Positions 63,828 through 64,000 of a stretch of 64,000 nt of DNA are shown one piece after another (the stretch's first letter is position 1; each line of letters starts with the position of its first letter). The position numbers were made by a program, and so were the translations under genes. Origin of the DNA: Lysobacterales bacterium (lineage in GTDB: Bacteria > Pseudomonadota > Gammaproteobacteria > Xanthomonadales > SZUA-5); contig JALHMG010000006.1 of the NCBI GenBank assembly GCA_022844135.1, positions 62,001 to 126,000 on the forward strand. The letters are read 5' to 3'. Below the pieces are notes generated by a model. The model was given only the letters and a program-made list of their open reading frames with translations, did no database searches and was not told where the DNA came from.

Positions 63828-64000
63828 CTACTCGGGCGAACGCTGGTTGAGGCTCGAGATATCGCGACCGCACGCCCCAGTGACGCAGAACGGACCGCTG
63901 CCCGGCCCGTTGGCATTGCCGAACGTCAGGTTCAGGTAATACGTTGATCCTGGCGTCAGTGCGCAAGAGAACTGCGATGACCCAATCGCCCAGCCGACAG
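63828..64000 (-). CDS. C-terminal end of a secreted protein (5' part beyond window)
   Basis: About 57 residues, ending QRSPE and stop. The frame reads GSSQFSCALTPGSTYYLNLTFG and GPFCVTGACGRDISSL; three Cys and a Gly/Asn/Ser-rich beta-type composition suggest an extracellular or surface protein. Family not recognised from this fragment. Confidence 0.7.
   Translation of the reverse strand, partial: VGWAIGSSQFSCALTPGSTYYLNLTFGNANGPGSGPFCVTGACGRDISSLNQRSPE

Overview
This is a GC-rich, gene-dense bacterial chromosome segment, most probably from a gammaproteobacterium of the Xanthomonadales/Lysobacterales type. That placement is an inference from gene content and order: rhlB divergent from trxA, a MetJ-type repressor, EF-P with Lys34 beside EpmB, mtaD-ubiG-mupP, tandem POT transporters, type II secretion genes and a Lys-C-like secreted protease. 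No tRNA, rRNA, prophage or CRISPR array was recognised.

Layout. 1-9.5 kb: lpxC (cut by the left edge), uvrB, a GspH-like pseudopilin, a TPM-domain membrane protein, a minus-strand operon of two POT transporters, a glycosyltransferase and YcgL, then a gamma carbonic anhydrase. 9.5-20.3 kb: a BLUF photoreceptor, a class D beta-lactamase-like protein without its catalytic residues, Rep helicase, small metabolic genes including gcvH, and a tightly overlapped operon gspC-gspD-metJ-TIGR04283-TIGR04282. 20.3-31 kb: a decayed copy of the rhlB 5' end fused translationally to gspC, then rhlB/trxA, a PIN-domain gene pair of different base composition, a pair of RlaP-like nucleotidyltransferases, a GAF/dimerisation-domain protein, and a large secreted serine protease. 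31-36 kb: leucine operon leuA-leuC-leuD followed by murU, with a leader peptide and attenuator upstream of leuA. 36-44 kb: a lipoprotein, a TMEM43-like protein, a Rieske oxygenase, alkane hydroxylase plus CoA-transferase, an AlkB-type repair dioxygenase, and a nucleotidyltransferase module resembling a toxin-antitoxin system. 44-54 kb: proC, transporters, an aldo/keto reductase-kinase-phosphatase triple fusion, an HExxH peptidase and the mtaD-ubiG-mupP operon. 54-64 kb: EF-P/EpmB, then an ABC-type polysaccharide synthesis and export cluster (wzm, wzt, glycosyltransferases, methyltransferase) interrupted by a dense hairpin array and a MITE-like element, then a parvulin isomerase and the end of a secreted protein.

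The most unusual non-coding signal is a set of intergenic elements built from short tandem units in inverted orientation: GGTTCTT heptamers, GGGGCAC heptamers, and CTTCGTGC-type octamers. They recur at 11.0, 13.2, 19.2, 32.4, 34.1, 40.1, 42.6 and 54.1 kb. One lies inside the signal-peptide region of gspD and another splits leuC from leuD. MupP and MurU in the same window suggest the MurNAc recycling route to UDP-MurNAc, although AmgK is not here.
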